Assembly: GCA_030247855.1 (NCBI GenBank)
Contig: JAPDRN010000051.1
Coordinates: forward strand, 62,001 to 126,000
DNA length: 64,000 nucleotides
Reading direction: 5' to 3'
Source of the DNA: Knufia peltigerae
Taxonomy: Eukaryota > Ascomycota > Eurotiomycetes > Chaetothyriales > Trichomeriaceae
Program-made: the position numbers and the translations under genes
Notes under the pieces: model-generated
Seen by the model: only the letters and a program-made list of their open reading frames with translations
Told to the model about the DNA's origin: nothing
The model's database searches: none
Shown here: positions 52,038 to 63,353 of the stretch, one piece after another
Position numbering within the stretch: position 1 is the first letter of the stretch
Layout: each line of letters starts with the position of its first letter

Positions 52038-54489
52038 TTATTTATCGTATGGCGAATCGTCTCTGACGATGTAAACTTGGGCGACAAGAATGGCGCAGCC
52101 TATCGCCATCGCCACCGAGATGATGGGCAGGTTGACTTTCGCGAATTCCAGGCGCTTGACCTCGATATACTTGCGTTCCAGGATGTCCCTCCACAGCAAA
52201 CCAGCAAGTGAGGCGCTGAAGACTGCACTGAATGCGCCGTAATTGACGCCAATCGCCATGCTGTATACGGTGGCCCAGAATGTTCGGTTGGAGATTGGGA
52301 TTCCATTCTGGCGATGAATCGTCTGCCATGCTTGAACCACCCGAGAAAGAAGGATGGCGCTACCGATGTTCGTCCCTGCGAACTAGAAAAACGCACCACG
52401 CATGTCAACTGTGATCTCACTTCCCGTGAAGTCTTACCGAATTTTTGGTGTTCTAGAAGGACTTACGTTGCATAACACGACGGAGATAAATCCCATACCA
52501 CCAACGGCGCCCACAGTTCCCGTTTTGTTCACCCAATGGTCCCACCCATAGGCAAAAACTGGAACCCAGCCTCTCGTAACGAGTCCCTGCACAAGGACAA
52601 ACATCGAGAGAGCGAACGGCACAAGAGCAAACGGCAGATGCGCAGCCACCACTGTGACAGTTGGGAATTTTGACTGCAACCATCCAAACCCTTTTTTCAC
52701 GAGACTTTCGAACGTCGTCGGGCCGGAAATTGTGCGAGCGTCGAACTCTTCAGACATGTCGTCACTCGACCTTTCCTCTTTCTCGTTCGCTGTCAAACTT
52801 GCCCCAACCGGTTTTTCTGCTGATGTCCGTGAATAAAGAGCACCATGCGCATAGTGTCTCTCATCGACTCTGTCGGTCATTGTTCTCGAGACGGAGCGGT
52901 TGGGTCTGGTCATTTCGATAGGGCAAGTTGCGGATCTGGAAAAGTTCGGCGACGATGGTGAGCTATCTACAGGCGACACTCGATCATCGTCATTCATTCC
53001 GGATCGCCCTCGGGTACCGATATGGGCAACATGCTTGGCACCTGGCACGAGGTCCTCCTCCTCGGACAACACGAAGCTGCGAGATCCGTCGCCACTTTGG
53101 CCATGCTTTGCAAGAGATGAGTTTGCCTTCGACTCCGCGATCTGGTATGACTGCATTTGCTCCTGTGCCACTTTTCGTAATTCTTCTTGTTCAATCCGAT
53201 CGCGCTTCTCCTGGTATTCCCTGAAATCCCGCCGCCACTTGGGCAGCTGAGACAGCCCATAAAGGGCGTCCCAGGAGAACATGACGAACGCGGCCGGCAG
53301 AGTGACCCAGTAAACGGGATGGGTGCCTGTGGTTTGACTGACCGCGTTCAGCACCAGGATGGTAACAAGCGTCACAGACATCAAGATGGCTCCGAACGCC
53401 GCACTTTTCTCGTCGATGTATGGGTTCATGATTTCTTCGGCCATTCGCATTTTGCCCTTCTCATTGTTGGCCTTTTTATCCTTTTCCTCGTCCCCGCCAC
53501 CACTCTTGACATGATCGATGTTGGGATTTCCAGGCTTTAGCATCATGATAGCTTCCGGCAAGACTTTGGGTTTTATCGAGGACGGGATGTAATCCTTCTT
53601 CTCGACATCGTCCTTTCCAGAAAAGACAACATACAACAAAAAGGGAAACAAGATGATGCCGGTGACTGTGACGGGGACAATCATGTTGGCTGTGTAGTGG
53701 ATGAACTTGATGTCGAAGGCTCCTGCCAGTACAAGATTCGTCGGGTTGGAAGAGACCAGTATGGCCGAGACAACGTTCGCCACGGTGAACTGCGCGTGGA
53801 TCCAGGCTCTGGCTGTGTGAATATTGTCCGACACTCGGGTCATGTATGCCAAGAATGCAGTTCCAGATAAGATGATGGGATCATTGCCGATGAAACTCCC
53901 CAGGCAGAAGAAGAAGGCGTAAAGGTAGAAGAACAGGGCATGTCCATTGTCTCCACCCTTCTCGAGCGCTTTCAAGGCCAACCACCTGATCAAGCCGGAG
54001 GCGTCGATAGACACGGCCAGGTACGCCAAGGTCAAAAAGAAGGCCATGATGTCGATGGGCGAGATGTTATCGGCCCCAACCGTTCCATCGTGAACCTCTT
54101 GACGGCCAATGGCAGAGATGGCCAGCAAAAAGAGGTCGGCAAGCAGAGGCGCCGTCACAAAGTTCATGGGGAATTGGAAGCGCATGAAAGGCTTGACTTT
54201 GCCGGTACTGTCGGTTCCATAGTTGAGGTGCCGTCGTCGAGGCGAGATGATGCGTAGAGTTCCCAACAGCCGCAAGATCCCATCCCAGACCCGCGTGGGA
54301 AAGAACAGTGACACTCTGAATGGGAACAGCACAGTAAGATCTACGCGACCGCAGACAAAATCAATCTCAGAGAACGACCACGGGATTTTTGGGAAAGACC
54401 ATGTTGTACCTACTTGTCAGGAAGAAAATAATCAGAGTCACGATTGACCGCCAGTCTTTGATCTGGCCAGTGTCTAGGACTTCTGCCAT
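52038..54489 (-). CDS. ArsB/CitMHS-type ion transporter (IT superfamily)
   Basis: Three exons, 54489-54414, 54340-52467 and 52382-52038, give 764 residues. The first exon supplies MAEVLDTGQIKDWRSIVTLI, and the splice yields FFLTNLTVLFPF in the first helix. The superfamily moves anions such as arsenite, citrate or silicate, or Na+ against H+. Diagnostic blocks are GSFIGNDPIILSGTAFLAY (residues NDP in the first half) and VVSAILVSSNPTNLVLAGAF; the second half has VGAVGGMGFISVVLCNFAGT followed by GTNIGSAILLSR. A hydrophilic loop of roughly 200 residues, Ser-rich and with a basic/acidic coiled segment (YQEKRDRIEQEELRKVAQEQ), separates the two helix bundles. Introns are 73 and 84 nt. The substrate is not deducible. 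Confidence 0.85.
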
Positions 54490-56411
54490 TGCTTTCTTCT
54501 CCGCCCTAGATCCAACCTCGAATTGTCGCTTCTACCTGTCTTCTGGAGCAGACATAGCAGGATTTGTTGTTTCAAGTGCGACAGGTGTTTGACTCGGTGT
54601 GATTCGGGTAGGGAGAGAAATGCTTCAGGTTCGGCGTAGAAGGTGTCGCAAGATGAATGATGTGATGCTCACCAGAGCACTGCCACTGTAAACCAGCCCT
54701 CTTAGGACAAAGCATTTCCGCCACGGTCTGCTCCCTGCCTTTGACGGGCGTGATGAAAATGCACACCGCACAGCAGTCTGCCCCTCAGTAGCTCTCACTG
54801 CCACTGTACGGAGTATTCGTAAATATCCGGAGGGGCGGGCGATGCTAGGACCCAAGGCGTCCGACGAGTAACCATCCTGCGGATATGCAAGGCGTGAAAG
54901 AGGGCCGCATTAGCACCCAAAGTTTGCGTTTTGCAGCTGTCCTACGGTTGGATGATTGGGGTGTAACCATGTGTTGGTAAAGTGGCTGGAAAGGCATCCC
55001 AACCGGTGTAGGGGTTATGACGAGTACGAGTACGCGAGGAGTTTCAGCTCTACTGCCCTGCTGTACTCCGAAAATAGGAAAAGGACGCCTTTCATTCCAC
55101 CCCCACCGCCACTTGGTCGTTTCTTAGCGAGGAGAAGCTCCACGGGGTGACCACTTTAATCCAGATGCATGGTTCGGAGAGCAGATGAACCTCAGGACAT
55201 GCTTCGTGTTTGTGCTTGGGTTCCACAATGTCCAGAACGTCGGGCTCTCCTTTGACTTCGCGCGGCTGAGGAAAAAGTGACAGAGTAAGACTGCATGCAG
55301 CACTGCAGCAGCTGTTACACTGTCACAAAAAGAAAAGCAGTCAGGGCAAAAATTGCTCCCCCGATAAGGCTCAATACAGGGCACACCCTGGCTAGTACAG
55401 CCGCCTCATTTCCAATCAAACTCTACTACCCTAGATCCCGGTTCCAGCTCTCTCCCTCTCTTTTTCTGTGTCTTGTTGTCCTGCCCCTCCAAGTGAATCT
55501 CGCACAGTGTATCCAAACGAATGGCAGAGACAAGTGGAAATCTTTCACACTTTGACTCCATCTGAGCCTCTGGATCCAGCACGATGATTGATAAGACGAA
55601 ATGATGATCCATGATGCCATACGTGCTCCGTACAGTACAGTACATTCGGGCCAGAATGGCTGCCAGTAAGTACTTACCTCGTCTTTTACGGTCTCTACCA
55701 CGAATGTCAGTTGTTGGCAACACTATAATCAAAACGTTCATTTTCCGTAGGGGTGACTGAGAACATTTACAACTCCAGATCAAACTTGGCTGGCTGTTGT
55801 TTGGCAGCGCCACCGTAACTGACCATCAATGATAGCCCTCTTGGTTGTAGTAGTTCGTTCGAAAAGTGAACTTGGAATGAATGCACCGTGCCGTATACTC
55901 CGTACTGTGCAACGCCATTTCCTGTTACCAAGTAAATGACTCCAGTGCGAGGACTCCCTGGGAAATCCGGAAATCAAAGCCCCGTCCATATCACAAGAAG
56001 AAACATCCACTCGATTTTCTCAGCCTGACACAATCATCGATTAAACGATAGCCTTGTTTTTTATCACCTCAAGCCCTGCAGGGTTCATTCGTGACGAAGG
56101 CAAAAGGGCCCGAACCAGCATGGGGGCACGCGACCAGTTTCCGAAAGTGACAAGTAAGCCATCCCCGACATGGGAAACAAAAAGTCCCGATTTCTCACAG
56201 ACGATTGGTGCAATTGCGGACAAGGTCGACGTAAGAGTCGAAGTAAAGCTGGGGCGAAACGAAAGCTTCGATGTGGCCGGGCCCTTGTGGTTCGGCCCTT
56301 GCTTTCGCAAAACTGATATACACTCTCCACTTTCGCCTCCCTCCCCAGGTTTGGTCGTTTGCTTCCATTACTCCCAGACGATGATGGTCTTTGGGTTCAG
56401 ATGAAAGTATC
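54490..56411. promoter_or_regulatory. Divergent intergenic region with TACGGAGTA motifs
   Basis: 1.9 kb between divergent genes for the ion transporter (-) and the membrane protein (+). Exact TACGGAGTA sites lie at 54807 and, in reverse, at 55896. Related forms (GTACTCCGA at 55064, GTGCTCCGTAC at 55623) lie between them. A minus-strand frame at 55406-55813 is of doubtful status. Confidence 0.45.
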
Positions 56412-58927
56412 ATGCCAGTTCTGCCTCCAACTTCACCCATAGCAATCTTACTGGATCGAAGCGTGACGATCGCTACCACCACCAATGTCAGCAGCCATGC
56501 GGTGAAAGTCGTGTGTGCATGGCCAGTGTCAGGCCAATATGGGCCCGGCACGAGGTTCCTGTAAGTAGTTCAGCCCTGTCTGCGGAAACTGCCCATCTGC
56601 CGGTCACACCTTCTTCCCCTTCTTTCTCAACAGAGACACTAGCTTACTGTCTCATGAACCATCGATAGTTATTATGCTCTTATCAGCGCATGTTTTTTCG
56701 GTAGGGAAATACAGTGGCTCAGAGCGGCTTGTTTGGCGGCGGCTCTGCTGTTCCCTGCCGTTGCTGCCCTTCATGGGATTGTCATCGCCGCTGTCCATGT
56801 CGATGGTATGTGAAGATCTCCCGGAGGAACTGCAGTCTCTGTGGCTCCAGAAGAAAACAAAACACTGAAAAACGGCATATCCAGACGCAGTCGACATGGA
56901 TGTATATGGAGCTTTCCAGGTTTGCTCCATCGGCATTCTCCTCGCTCCAGTCACCGTCATGCTATCTCGAAGCTACTTTGAGCAAGCAGGGAGTAGCATC
57001 ATCATTCTGTGGACAGCACTGATCCTTGCTGGTGAGTTGCTGAGAAGCAAACACCTGGCCGGCTGGCTGGCATTCGGCTGACCATCTATACGTTGTTTAG
57101 GACTACTGAGCTTGACTGTAGAGTTCTTTCGAACAAAGTCAACACATTGCATCGACGACGGCGCCGGCAACCCGATGCCAATCAGTGCTAAGGGCTTTCA
57201 ATACGGCACGGAAACGTGTGGGCTCATATGCTCGGTCGACCAGGGTCCCTTTTCTCCCATGCGACGTGGCTCCGCGAACAACATCTACGTGATCCCAGCT
57301 CCGGATAAGCTGACGTTCAATTCCGCCACTCTCCTCGCCGCCGCCTGCTGTGTACCTGCCCTGCTCCTCCTCATCTCAAATTGGAACAAGATTCGTGAGA
57401 TCAACGCCCTCGAAGCAAAACGCCTCAAGGAGAAGACGGACGCAGATGCTGAGGAGGATCAAGGGTCAATGGCACCCAGCGACGAGAATGATCAAGGAGA
57501 CACGAATGTCAACCAACAACCGCCGCCACGACCGAATAGTCACGACGCGGATGATACAGAGGTACTGCTGTGCACTTGCAACGACCAAGACCCAGCAAAC
57601 ACCGGTAATCGACGGACTCGCAACGTCGTGGCCACCCCGATATTCGGGGCGGCGATATTGGCCATCCTCATAATCGGGGAGTGGAATTTCTTCAGCACGC
57701 AGGTTTCATACCAGACCGAGCCCATAGCGAGTATAGGTAAGGCCACCCCCGACACAACCACACTTCCTCACGAAGAGTCTACTCCCTTCGGGCTTTGTGC
57801 TGATCCAGAGTCTCTATCAAGGTCAATGGGCACCGGTCGTCGGAACAGGCCTCGCCATGGTCGGTTCGGTTTACGTTCTTCTCGCCAAAGACATCGTACT
57901 CGAAAAGAGGGAACAAGAAAAGCGAAAACAGGAGAAGAAGCAAGTTGAGAGGAGCAGTAGCATACAAGAAAAGACAAGTCCGTCTGTGGAACATCACGAT
58001 GATAACAATAATGGTCAACAACAAGTGCCACCACAACCACCAACCAGGCCTGTTGCGGCGCCAAATGCGACGCCAAACGTCGCCACTTCTCCTCTTCCCA
58101 GCACTACCACCGCCGCCGTATGTGCCAATTGCGGCCGGATCATGGCGGCACGCGACGATAGCTGGTGGAGGACCAGAGGAGGCCAGTCTCGAGGTCAGAA
58201 GGTCATGCAGAGGCTCTCCGACTGGCGAAGACGGGGGACGCGAGCCATGATCAAGCTGGTCGACTTTGTCGGCACCGCCGCCGAGGACACGTTCGAGAAC
58301 AAAAAGTTCAAACAGGCAAAGGAGAGGTGGATCCAGTACCCGGGAGAGAAGTACAAGAATCCCGCGTTGCGGGAGACGGCCGATCAGTACCGACGCTCGA
58401 GGGATCTCTCCTCCAGCATGAACGACCAACAACCGCGTTCGAGAAGTGCCAGCATACAGTCGAGGCGTGACGGGGAGGCCGCTTCGACGAGAACGGCGAA
58501 CCGATCCCCGGATTCGCCATCGGCGGGATCACCACCGGCACCATGGTCCCGTTCGCCGCAACTGTCGCGGCTCGAGACCGGCACGACCGTCATCACAAAT
58601 GGCAGCAGCGGACAGGGAGGGTCGTCCTGGGCCGGCGGCGCACCGTTGCGCCACCACACCACGACGGACAGCCTTCAGGTGCCGTCGCCCATCCACCTGG
58701 CCCGGACCCGAGACAGTTTGCCGCCTCCCGCGCCGTCATCGCCCACGGAGCCCGAGGTCCTCGTACGGGGTAAAGGCAACCGACGGCCTTCGGTCGTCGT
58801 GAGTGACGGTGACGATGCTCCCTTTGCGTCGCCGCAGGTACGACACTTCCGTGCCGACTCCCAACCCATGTCGCAGGCTCGACCACCTCGGTCGCGGCAT
58901 TTCCGAAGCCGTCAAGGCACCGTGTGA
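56412..58927 (+). CDS. Multi-pass membrane protein of unknown function
   Basis: Five exons (56412-56560, 56669-56805, 56891-57031, 57101-57736, 57822-58927) join in consistent phase to 722 residues. About six or seven membrane helices appear in the first 430 residues: ACLAAALLFPAVAALHGIVI, GAFQVCSIGILLAPVTVML, IIILWTALILAGLLSLTV, LAAACCVPALLLLIS, FGAAILAILIIGEWNFF and WAPVVGTGLAMVGSVYVLLA. Between the third and fourth lies a loop with CIDDGAGNP, ETCGLICSVDQGPFSPMRRG and ANNIYVIPAP, probably outside the cell or in a lumen, with paired Cys. The last 290 residues are cytosolic, Pro/Ser rich, with CANCGRIMAARDDSWW and a basic helix. From memory, similar proteins occur across Pezizomycotina without a function. 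The first exon is the least certain. Confidence 0.78.
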
Positions 58928-60264
58928 AGACTGTCATGATGGCGATGTCAAATGCACATTGCCACATCAGGACATGTACATCATGTGCCCGCACGGTTCA
59001 TTTCCAGATTTCTTTCAGACAAGAAGTCCTGAGCCGGAAATGGGGGCTCGAAAACATACCCAGTCAACCGTAACTGCTCGACCAACACTTTGGGCATCAC
59101 CTCTGTTGAACCACAAGTTTGTCGCGGCATACCACCCTTTTTTTCCAAGTCATGAGAGAGGTCTCTGATGAAGCAGAAAATGATGAGGAACGAGTTTTAC
59201 GGATCATAGACGGTCAGAATCTTCTATCTATGTAGGGCTTGCAGGTGGATGCAGAGAGAGAGAGCACAGTACGACATAGACCCTTTCGCGGATTTCATGG
59301 TTGAGGTGAAACAAGCAACTTCTATGGGAGTCATCCATCAGAATGGCGACCAGGAGAGGTGGGAAATGCTCGTGTACAACCCAGGTGGCTTTTGTGTTAT
59401 TCACCTGGCTGACGGTCTCGAATTTGGATGCAAAAAGGGTAGGCTGGATCATTGCATAGGAAAGGCGTATACTCAATCAATATTAATTCGAGAGGGAGAG
59501 CGATCGTGTCTCTTGAACATCTGACTGCTTCCCACCCATCCAAAAAACCTGTCTAAAGACGGCCCGTGGGACTCTCCTCATACAAAAAGCAGTGACCTTC
59601 GGAAAGGGCCTCGCTTCTCTCGTAACCATCTGCATGCCGACGGGGTTGGTATGGCCACGACACGCATTGCTCGAGGTATATATGAGGCCTTGGAGTCAAG
59701 GACGTGGAATTCCGCCCATCACTGTACTGTCATTGCATCAGATAGCAGAGACACCGACTGGTGTTTGACCATAGTCACGCTCGAGAAAAAACAGACATCA
59801 AAGGCTTTACTCAATAAAAACTCGAGAAAGTCTAATTGATCTTTAGAAACAACTCCTTTGGTATGGTAACCACTCTCGGAGGGTTTTAGGTGGTGCTGCC
59901 TCGGTCACCATTATTCAGGCGTGGTACAGACCAAACACATTGTTGCAGTATACTGGTACCACAACCTCCCTCACCCGGGTGATAGCCTTGTATTGGCCCG
60001 CCATAGTGAGGCCACTATGGCTGTGGGCTGTGTAAGGCACATGGGCATGTCGGCAAATTGAGGCTGAATGACGCACACATGTGCCTTTTGCTACACTTGT
60101 CACATACCATGTTGCGCAACATGGTATGGTTTAATGGGTGTCCAAAACCCGCCTCACCCAATGTGAAATATTTTATCTGGTCAATGGCGCTCTCCACAGC
60201 CCGAAGTCGTCGCGACTCATCACGGACCGGACTGACCACGGGGCTTTTTGGGACGGCTGACGAC
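58928..60264. other. Convergent 3' intergenic region
   Basis: 1.3 kb between the 3' ends of the membrane protein (+) and the CDF transporter (-). No frame is supported. It contains a 26-bp perfect palindrome at 60103-60128. Confidence 0.5.
60103..60128. repeat. Perfect 26-bp palindrome
   Basis: The half-site CATACCATGTTGC is followed directly by its exact reverse complement, with no spacer. It lies about 140 bp beyond the 3' end of the CDF gene. A palindrome this long is not expected by chance in 64 kb. Confidence 0.92.
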
Positions 60265-61602
60265 TCAAAGTTCCTTCTTCAAGAAATGCTCCGGTCGATG
60301 GTCCGTTTCAAAATCAATGTGGACATATGCTCGCTCCACGTCAGGCAGCCTTTCAAGTTTCATCTGCAACTCCTCCGCGATGTCATGACAGACGCGGAGA
60401 GTCTCTTCGGGGTCCATGACGACATCGACCTCGACCACGAGTCGTGGGCCAGAGTGCCAAGCCCGCACCGTGTCGATCTGTCTGATGCGGTCGCTGTGCG
60501 TCATGCTCACGTACGTGATGAGTTGTTGCGTCTCCGTGTCCGCCGTGATACCGATCAACAACTGGAATTCGGACGAAGCAGTGTGCAGCCACAGGAACGA
60601 GATGAGTGCCGAGAGCACAATGGCACCGGCCGGATCCAGCCACCAGCGCAACTTACTGCCACCGACGGAGGTGAGGACACCAAAGCCGTTGATGAACAGA
60701 TCGTTTCGGTGGTCCTCCCACAGAATCCGCACCTGAGAGTACTGGTTCCGCAAAGCCCAACAGTACAAGAACAGGGCCAGTTTCGTGCAGAACGCCACGG
60801 TGACGGCGATCACAGAAGGCAGGTGGAAACTCTTAGTCCCGCTCTCGTGGCCCCGGACGAGTTCTTGGATGGAAAAGGCGATCAGAATGAAACTGACAGA
60901 GGTCATGAGGAAGCAGAAGACGATGTTGCCGGCCGTCTCGATCCGCGACCTCCCAGCGGGGAATTTTCGGGCGTCGACCTTCTTCACCGCCTTGTTCGAG
61001 AGTATCAACGTGACGTTGGACATGGGGTCGAAGATGGCGTCAGCCATGGTGGTGAAAAGAGACAGGGAGCCCGACGATATGGCGCCGTAGAGTTGTAGAA
61101 TGGCCAAGATGATGTTGGCCACGAAACTGCCGTACACCGCGATCTGATATCGCAGGTTCGTCGCGCTCTGTACGTCTCTTGCTTCCCTGACGTGCTCGTC
61201 CACCGGCTTCAGGAGCCGTTGTATCTGCTCATTTTGAGACTCGTAGAAATCCGCAATCTTGGACGGTGGGATGCGTCCGGTGATGACCAGAGGGTTGCAG
61301 GCGTTGCGTTTTCGGGCGGTGTTGGCCGTGATGCGGTCAAGCTCGGACCGGGACTTGAGCCTGCGGGACAGGTCGAGAGGGTCGGAGGCGGAAGCATGGA
61401 TGGGTGATTGACTCTCAGCGTCGAACATCGAGGGAGTTCGGTGACGAGAGACCATGTCGTCGCTCGGAATCGCAGATGTCTTGGCCTCGCCATGGAGCAG
61501 CTTCGATGTCGTCATCGGTCGGTGGACGTCCAGGTCCCGATGGTGGGGATTTTGCGTAAGTTCCATGAAGCGCTCGGAGCCATGACTGATAGAAGAGTCC
61601 AT
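60265..61602 (-). CDS. Cation diffusion facilitator transporter, Mn-type
   Basis: A single-exon gene of 445 residues from the ATG at 61602. The frame continues about 60 codons upstream without an ATG, through a Pro-rich stretch, so an upstream exon cannot be excluded. CDF proteins export divalent metals into organelles or out of the cell. The membrane domain spans about residues 150-350. Helix 2 carries DAIFD (188-192, in TTMADAIFDPMSN) and helix 5 carries DHRND (297-301), giving two DxxxD metal sites, which is the signature of manganese CDFs; zinc CDFs have HxxxD. The cytosolic C-terminal domain (WHSGPRLVVEVDVVMDPEET, then VERAYVHIDFE) is the ferredoxin-like dimerisation and metal-sensing domain. 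The hydrophilic N-terminus of about 145 residues is usual for fungal members. Confidence 0.9.
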   Translation of the reverse strand: MDSSISHGSERFMELTQNPHHRDLDVHRPMTTSKLLHGEAKTSAIPSDDMVSRHRTPSMFDAESQSPIHASASDPLDLSRRLKSRSELDRITANTARKRNACNPLVITGRIPPSKIADFYESQNEQIQRLLKPVDEHVREARDVQSATNLRYQIAVYGSFVANIILAILQLYGAISSGSLSLFTTMADAIFDPMSNVTLILSNKAVKKVDARKFPAGRSRIETAGNIVFCFLMTSVSFILIAFSIQELVRGHESGTKSFHLPSVIAVTVAFCTKLALFLYCWALRNQYSQVRILWEDHRNDLFINGFGVLTSVGGSKLRWWLDPAGAIVLSALISFLWLHTASSEFQLLIGITADTETQQLITYVSMTHSDRIRQIDTVRAWHSGPRLVVEVDVVMDPEETLRVCHDIAEELQMKLERLPDVERAYVHIDFETDHRPEHFLKKEL

Positions 61603-62819
61603 CGCGGCGAGGTGTTGTGTTCTTTTTCGTGGAAGGGATGCGTAGGACTCGAGCGAGGCTAATGGAACGCCGGGAGGGGTGGGGGGCGGTGGAGGGTAAG
61701 GCTGGTGTTGCAAAGACCAACAATTGTAAGGCTTTAAGTATGCATTATGATTAGGATTGAAGATTGATAGTAGCCCGTCTGGCAAGGAAAATTAGGGCAT
61801 GAATAGAACAAGATAAGAGCGTTGTCGTCGTGGTCGAGATCGCTGAAGTCTTTGACCACGTTCTTGCCAAGGTGTGGTCGAACTGCTCGCGGCTCCCGCC
61901 CGATTAGGAAAATATGTGATGCCGCCCTTGCTCACCCTCGACTCGCGCGACCAGGGGTGAGTGACCACCCTTGACGCACCGATGGGAGGGGACGAATTTC
62001 TGGCGGTACACTAAGGGCCCTCATGGCTTTGATGGTGCGACGCTTGACTGGCCGGGTAAGGGACAGTGCCAGTCTATGTATCTGCTTTGCTAATTAGGGG
62101 TGTTGAAGTGCCCTGTGGGGTAAGGAATAAAGTCACAAAGCAGCGTCAGTTCCTGGCATCCTCACGGGTTGTTTTATTCAAGCTAATCATATAGTCCATT
62201 TTTCACTTCTCTCTGTTATCTAGACAGGGGTTTTGATTGTTGCTTTCGCTCTCTTCTTTACATGTTCACATCAACACTTAATGATCACAACTATCCTTTA
62301 TAATCCTGTCCCGCCTAAGACTTGACGATATCTTTTAATCTTTAAATAGGCGTAACCTTTAAGAGAGACCCTTGCGAAGAAAGAGCCTAACAATGTTAAC
62401 TACTCATCTCTATCCTTGATACCTACTAAGTTAGACCAGGTTACTACATTTGTGAACATTGTGCCTTCTACACAGAGAGTGTGACACTAAGATTAACTCT
62501 CAAATCCTGATGACTTGATTTGTGACACTCCATTCACAAACAAAACACTCTGAGTAGTTCTACAGTATAGTACTAGGTCTCATACTTTGCCGCAGACTAA
62601 GTGATTAATAGCATATCTAGTGTGAGCTTATGACAGAAATAGCTTATAATAATCAAAGCTTTAACATGTCTTCAAATGAGGCGGCTAGAGGTGTCAAGAT
62701 ATATCACTACGGAGATTGTGTTGTCAGGTTCACAGCACAAGCTACTAAATCTCCCTAACAGGTGTTGAGATTGGCCGCGAATTGATCACTAATCTACCAC
62801 TGCAGGTGACAACAGATAA
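61603..62819. other. A/T-rich gene-free region
   Basis: 1.2 kb upstream of the CDF gene. From about 62150 on the sequence becomes A/T rich with many stops in all frames. No coding frame or named repeat is recognised; it may be decayed sequence linked to the broken SDR that follows. Confidence 0.45.
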
Positions 62820-63231
62820 GTCTTAGGACAAGACCTAAAAGGAACGTACCTCATGACCAGATCTAGCATTCCGCATTTGACTGAAGGATTCGTTATTGTC
62901 AATGTGTCTTCGGTGGCAGGATTCAAGTCAAGTGCTGGCCATGCTATATCTAACGCAGCAAAATTTGGCGTGATCGGCTTCTCACAGTCTATGGCACTAG
63001 AACTTGGGCCCCCGGGGCATCAGAGTGAATGTTGTCGCTCCAGGATCGATAACTACTCCAACAAACAATTCTGTTCGTCAAGGAAGGGAGGTGATCCAAC
63101 AGACGGAGCAGAGTGTGGCTCTCAGAAGGATGGGGACTGCAGAAGACTTGGCCAACATAGTAACATTTCTGTTCTCTGAGCAAAGTAGCTACGTTAATGG
63201 CAGCGTCATTGAGATATCTGGAGGCCTCTAG
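62820..63231 (+). pseudogene. Broken short-chain dehydrogenase/reductase (SDR)
   Basis: The C-terminal two-thirds of a classical SDR is readable: GTYLMTRSSIPHL, VIVNVSSVAGFKSSAGHA, FGVIGFSQSMALELG, then, in another frame, RGIRVNVVAPGSITTPTN and SSYVNGSVIEISGGL to a stop. The frame is interrupted at a run of five C at 63009-63013, consistent with one extra base. The catalytic YxxxK appears as SNAAK, so the Tyr position is Ser, which a single base change explains. The N-terminal Rossmann half (TGxxxGIG) is not found upstream. It is therefore a truncated, frameshifted and probably inactive copy. Sequencing error could explain the frameshift but not the missing N-terminus. Confidence 0.8.
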
Positions 63232-63353
63232 CGCAGGACTCAGGAGACGGGCAAATTCAATCACTGTTCATACCGCATCGGAAAAACCTAGGTATGTTTC
63301 ATTCAACTTCATATGCCCATTCGTGTGATCTTATGGAATGGGACATTGTCCTA

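Noticed and set aside
55406..55813. 135-codon minus-strand frame in a divergent promoter region
   Set aside because: The C-terminal third looks protein-like, but no family is recognised and no clean start or partner exon could be found.
60058..61098. 346-codon plus-strand frame opposite the CDF gene
   Set aside because: It is the antisense shadow of a clear CDF transporter, with charged repetitive composition and no motif.
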